DNA of 64,000 bases from the NCBI RefSeq assembly GCF_015057185.1, contig NZ_SVEV01000003.1:62001-126000 (forward strand). The letters are read 5' to 3'. The stretch is from Pseudobutyrivibrio sp. (GTDB taxonomy: Bacteria > Bacillota > Clostridia > Lachnospirales > Lachnospiraceae). This document shows positions 59,726 to 64,000 of this stretch, piece by piece. Below the pieces are notes generated by a model. That model did no database searches and was not told the DNA's origin. It worked only from the letters and a program-made list of their open reading frames with translations. The stretch's first letter is position 1, and every line of letters starts with the position of its first letter. A program made the translations under genes and the position numbers.

Positions 59726-60706
59726 ATGAGATTAAAAGACGCATTTAGCTATATCGATTTATGGAAAGGGATAGCTATAATTTGGATAATTATCTTTCAT
59801 ACAAATATAGATTTTCATGGTTCTTTGAATATTGTAAAAGAATTTGGATATGGAGGTTGTGATATATTCCTATTTGCTTCTGGGATTGGAAATTATAAAT
59901 CGTACCTACGCGATGAATTACCTGTTGCTTTTCTAAAAAGATGTATAGATAAGCTCGCCCCCTTATATGTCCCTTTCATTATTATATGGATTACATATAG
60001 GTTGAACAAAGGAGATTTTTCGATTCAATCTATATTTGGCAATTTAATAGGTGTGCAGGGGTTCTCATCAAGTGGTACTTATTTTAATTGGTACATAACA
60101 GCTATTATATTGTGTTATATATTAACACCGTATCTAGCGAGTTTTACAAAGCAGAGTATATTGTTCAATAATGTAGGCTTATTGTTAGTGTTGGTTACTA
60201 TGACGTCATGCTTCTATAATGATTATAATCGTATAATTGTTATATCAAGATTACCTATATTCTATTTGGGAATGATATTTGCAAAATATGATGAGACTAG
60301 TGTGAATGCTATAAAGTGGCCAATAGTTTCGTTAGGAATATTGGCGGCGGGATGGTTATTAAAAATCACTAGGATGAATCAACCCGGATATATTTGGAAT
60401 AATGGTTTGTATTGGTACCCTTTTATAATTATTGCACCAGCATTATGCATAATTATATCGATCTTTGGGAAAAAAGGAGATGAATATTGGGTAACGAAGA
60501 TAGTATTAGATTTGATTAAGAAGCTTGGTCAAAAGTCTTTTGAAATATTTCTCATTCATTGTTTAATATTTGAGATAATAAAAAGTAGATACAAGGAATC
60601 ACTATCAAATTATAGATGGTTTATAATTATATTTCTTTCAATTATTATTTCAATTGCATATGGTTATTTGGCAAGAAAGAGTTTTTCCATAATTAAAAAG
60701 CGCTGA
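59726..60706 (+). CDS. Acyltransferase 3 family membrane protein
   Basis: YIDLWKGIAIIWIIIFHTNI, FEIFLIHCLIFEII. Confidence 0.8.
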   Translation: MRLKDAFSYIDLWKGIAIIWIIIFHTNIDFHGSLNIVKEFGYGGCDIFLFASGIGNYKSYLRDELPVAFLKRCIDKLAPLYVPFIIIWITYRLNKGDFSIQSIFGNLIGVQGFSSSGTYFNWYITAIILCYILTPYLASFTKQSILFNNVGLLLVLVTMTSCFYNDYNRIIVISRLPIFYLGMIFAKYDETSVNAIKWPIVSLGILAAGWLLKITRMNQPGYIWNNGLYWYPFIIIAPALCIIISIFGKKGDEYWVTKIVLDLIKKLGQKSFEIFLIHCLIFEIIKSRYKESLSNYRWFIIIFLSIIISIAYGYLARKSFSIIKKR

Positions 60707-60848
60707 ATTAAATTCAATATATATAATTATACTTTTATAATTAAGTAGATTATAGTATTTTCAAGCATATTATTATATAAAATAATATGCGACTATTTTT
60801 ATAATAAATAAAAAATGATAATAGTAGAAAAATAAGGAGATTTATAGG

Positions 60849-62669
60849 ATGTGCGGTATAGCAGGACAATATAGTTTTGGAACGGAAAATAGAATAAATA
60901 GAGCAGATTTAAAAAGAATGCTTGATGTTATAGTTCATAGAGGCCCAGATGGAGAGGGAATATATTATTCTGACGTATGTGCATTTGGAATGCGTCGTCT
61001 CAGTATAATAGATTTAGAGGGTGGTTGGCAGCCACTTTATAATGAGGATAATTCGCTTATCTGTGTATGTAATGGTGAAATATACAATTATATAGAACTT
61101 AGAACGGAGTTAATATCCAAAGGGCATGTTTTTAAAACAAAATCCGATGCCGAAGTTATAGTTCACTTATATGAAGAGTATGGCGACAGTTTTATCAACA
61201 GATTAAATGGAATGTTTGCAATTGCATTATATGATACAAGGTTAAGACTTCTTCATTTGTATCGTGATCGTTTAGGGAAAAAACCATTGTTTTATTCTCT
61301 AATTAATGGGAAATTATATTTTGGATCAGAAATTAAGAGTATTATTTCCTGTAGTGATTTCAAAAGAGAGTGTAATTATGCGGCGTTAGATTATATATTA
61401 TCTTATAATTATATTCCAAATGATATGACTGCATTTAAGAATATTTATAAATTAATGCCTGGTGAACACATGGTTATATCTTTCGCAGGAATTAAAAAGA
61501 ACAAATATTGGGATTTACAATTGAATTACACATATGAAAACGATAATATTCCTGAAAGAGTAGCTTTGGAAGATATCGATAGTTTATTAGATGATTCTGT
61601 AAAAATACGATTAAGAAGTGATGTACCAGTCGGTGCTTTTTTATCTGGTGGAGTAGATTCTTCGTTTGTTGTTGCTAATGCGTTATCTCATGTAGATAAT
61701 ATTGATACTTTTAGTATAGGATTTGCAGAAAAAAAATATGACGAGAGCCCTTACTCAAGAGAAGTTGCTCGGATTTTAAAAACAAATCATCATGAAAAAA
61801 TTGTAGATTCTAAGTTTTTTGAATATCTACCAACCACAATATGGTTAAACGACAATCCGCACGGAGATGTTTCTTTTTTACCATCTTTTGTTTTAGCTAA
61901 TATGACGGCCCAACATGTGAAAACAGTATTAACAGGAGATGGTGGAGATGAATTATTTGGAGGATATGATAAATATATAAAGTATGCAAATTCTGATAAC
62001 AAAAGTATTTTATCTTTTTTTGAAACAAATAGCGTTTTCTCGAATGAACTAAAAAAATCATTATATAAGGGGAAAATGAATGAAATTCATAGTAGTCAAG
62101 ATACTTTATCATATATTAAGAACATTATGGATAGGTTCCAAATAAGAGATGATTGTTCGACGATTGATAATATTAATATAATCTTATACTTGGAAACAAA
62201 ACTATTATTAGAAGGAAACAATCTTGTTAAACCAGATAGGATGGGGATGGGAAATTCGTTGGAAGCCAGAATGCCGCTTATGGATTATCGATTGGTAGAA
62301 TATGTTTCATCGTTACCTTCTTCATTAAAGATAAAGGATGGTGTCACAAAATATTTGTTTAAAAAAATTGCTTCAAAAAGATTGCCAGAGAATATTGTGT
62401 ATAGAAAAAAACAAATGTTTACCGTGCCAATAGGTGAATGGTTTAAAGATTCATTGAGAGATATGATGTACGGTGTTTTGCTTTCTGAACGAACACTAGA
62501 TAGAGGGTTGTTTGATCCAGATTTTACCAGAAAAATGCTAGATGCCCATGTCGCTGAAAAGGAAAATTACACAAGACAATTAAGATTATTATTTATTATT
62601 GAACTTTGGCATAGAATATATATTGACGATTTATATGTAAAACCACCAAAGTTGATTGATGTAGTATAG
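60849..62669 (+). CDS. asnB: Asparagine synthase (glutamine-hydrolysing), AsnB-like
   Basis: MCGIAGQYSF N-terminal Cys GATase II; HRGPDGEGIY; SDVPVGAFLSGGVDSSFV PPi-loop; LTGDGGDELFGGYDKY. Confidence 0.93.
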   Translation: MCGIAGQYSFGTENRINRADLKRMLDVIVHRGPDGEGIYYSDVCAFGMRRLSIIDLEGGWQPLYNEDNSLICVCNGEIYNYIELRTELISKGHVFKTKSDAEVIVHLYEEYGDSFINRLNGMFAIALYDTRLRLLHLYRDRLGKKPLFYSLINGKLYFGSEIKSIISCSDFKRECNYAALDYILSYNYIPNDMTAFKNIYKLMPGEHMVISFAGIKKNKYWDLQLNYTYENDNIPERVALEDIDSLLDDSVKIRLRSDVPVGAFLSGGVDSSFVVANALSHVDNIDTFSIGFAEKKYDESPYSREVARILKTNHHEKIVDSKFFEYLPTTIWLNDNPHGDVSFLPSFVLANMTAQHVKTVLTGDGGDELFGGYDKYIKYANSDNKSILSFFETNSVFSNELKKSLYKGKMNEIHSSQDTLSYIKNIMDRFQIRDDCSTIDNINIILYLETKLLLEGNNLVKPDRMGMGNSLEARMPLMDYRLVEYVSSLPSSLKIKDGVTKYLFKKIASKRLPENIVYRKKQMFTVPIGEWFKDSLRDMMYGVLLSERTLDRGLFDPDFTRKMLDAHVAEKENYTRQLRLLFIIELWHRIYIDDLYVKPPKLIDVV

Positions 62670-62699
62670 GTTATCTTTAATTATTATAAAAAATAAAGA

Positions 62700-63360
62700 G
62701 CACCATTATCGTTCACGGGGATATATATTATAAGGTATTAGTATAAAAAAGATTAGATGCTATCCAATAAAATGCGTATAGAAAACAAGCTATCTAAAGG
62801 TGGCCTAAAAAATATAGTCTCAACATAATTAGCTGAATCACTTGGAGCAGCATACAAGGGCTTTCAGACAGCCTTATTTTGTTCATTAAATACTACTTCA
62901 TTTAAAGGCAACAGGATTTTGACTATTACTGTTTCTGCGAGATGATATGTTCCTATATAAATAGCAAAGAGGCAGCAGAGAAGGTGCGCAAGTGGTTTGC
63001 ATAGGCTTGCGCTGGTGCAGATTTAATTACAGAATGAGCAACATGATAGCTGTTGTTTGTGGTCAGTTTGGCCATCTTAAGAAACGTAATGCTAAGAAGA
63101 AGGCTATTTATGAGAGAAACAAAGTTGGTTTTGCTGTATTGCGAATTCAAATGAATCCATTGATGTTGTAAAATCAGAGTTTAACTACAGGTAGTCCTGA
63201 ATGATTATATACAAGGACGCAATGTGCAAGTAGATGTGTGGTGAGCAGGATGTGCTTTATACGTCTGAGCATGGGAAGAGTTGTACGATTGAGATTTTTG
63301 ATGCAATTGCTAACATTAATGAAGAGGGACGTCCAATCTGGAAGTAAATGAATATACAGC
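62700..63360 (+). pseudogene. Possible decayed coding region
   Basis: Gap with short plus-strand open fragments of coding-like composition (MIAVVCGQFGHLKKRNAKKKAIYERNKVGFAVLRIQ; CEQDVLYTSEHGKSCTIEIFDAIANINEEGRPIWK) interrupted by stops. Confidence 0.35.
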
Positions 63361-63608
63361 GAATTTAACGTTTAAAACAATTTATCATTTGAAATGTCAA
63401 TTGTTGTTCGGTTAAAAATGTACAAATCAATAGTTGAGTACTTGGCATAGATTGCAAGTGAATTGATATTGGTAGTGGTATCGTCGCTCGCTGATTATGC
63501 ATACTAATAAAAAAAGATGATGACAGAGGAGCAGGATAGAATTATTTAGTAGTTCGAAAATTTAAAAAAAGTAGATTAGTATTAATCGTTAGAGAGGGCG
63601 AATAACTT

Positions 63609-64000
63609 ATGAAAGATAATTACACTAAAGAAATTGATTTGATTGATTTATTTATAGATTGGATAGGTCATTGGAAGTCATTTTTGGTATTTTTATTATT
63701 AGGTATTATTCTTGCAGGTGGCTATATGTATATGGGACGCAATGTTTCGACTCCATCCACTGAAAAAGAAGAAAAGGTGGCGCTAGAAGAACTGGCAGCT
63801 GGAACAACACTTAGTGCTCTAACAGAAGAACAGTTGGCTGGTCTTTCTACAGAGGATATGGAGAAAGACTTCCTTTCAGAACAGGATATTCAGGCAGTAG
63901 ATGATATTATTGCGCTTAATGACCAGTACGTTGAGAATCTTGAGACATATATTTCTGAGAAAAATGATTTAGAGCTTACAGACAGAGCGGAGTCATTTAG
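63609..64000 (+). CDS. Wzz/chain-length determinant-like protein, 3' truncated by window edge
   Basis: ATG at 63609: MKDNYTKEIDLIDLFIDWIGHWKSFLVFLLLGIILAGGYMYMG then a predicted extracytoplasmic helical region; open to window end. Confidence 0.65.
   Translation, partial: MKDNYTKEIDLIDLFIDWIGHWKSFLVFLLLGIILAGGYMYMGRNVSTPSTEKEEKVALEELAAGTTLSALTEEQLAGLSTEDMEKDFLSEQDIQAVDDIIALNDQYVENLETYISEKNDLELTDRAESF

Noticed and set aside
1-64000. CRISPR arrays, tRNA, rRNA genes or complete insertion sequences
   Set aside because: No regularly spaced repeat array, tRNA-like cloverleaf or intact transposase was recognised by eye in the window

Overview
The window is a large, almost entirely plus-strand surface-glycan / cell-wall polymer locus. 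It is low-GC and Firmicutes-like (Lachnospiraceae is a guess from style only). From left to right: a 5'-truncated HisH-like plus HisF-like pair; a block of glycosyltransferases, SDR, FemAB/GNAT-like and CMP-sugar-synthetase genes ending in an HMGL-type aldolase fused to a DUF115-like domain; a small exported protein between two hairpin terminators; a run of polytopic GT-C/YfhO/GtrII-like membrane proteins with an LtaS-like enzyme and a CDP-alcohol phosphatidyltransferase; a CDP-deoxysugar module (RfbF, RfbH, second aldolase fusion, YerE-like ThDP enzyme, HAD, SDR, GT2) ending in a terminator; then a more AT-rich block with a beta-helix/LtaS-like fusion, acyltransferases, HpcH/HpaI aldolase, Wzy-like polymerase, MurJ-like flippase, priming sugar transferase, a nonulosonic acid module (NeuD/B/A/C-like plus PseG-like), AsnB and a truncated Wzz-like gene. 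The most notable non-coding signal is a family of three intergenic structured elements (about 2629-2776, 6082-6241, 7089-7174). They share sequence and have paired segments with compensatory changes, which suggests an undescribed cis-regulatory RNA or a structured repeat. The most notable protein-level signals are the two aldolase-DUF115-like fusions in nucleotide-sugar modules and the beta-helix-LtaS-like fusion. All family assignments come from motif recognition by eye; no searches were run.
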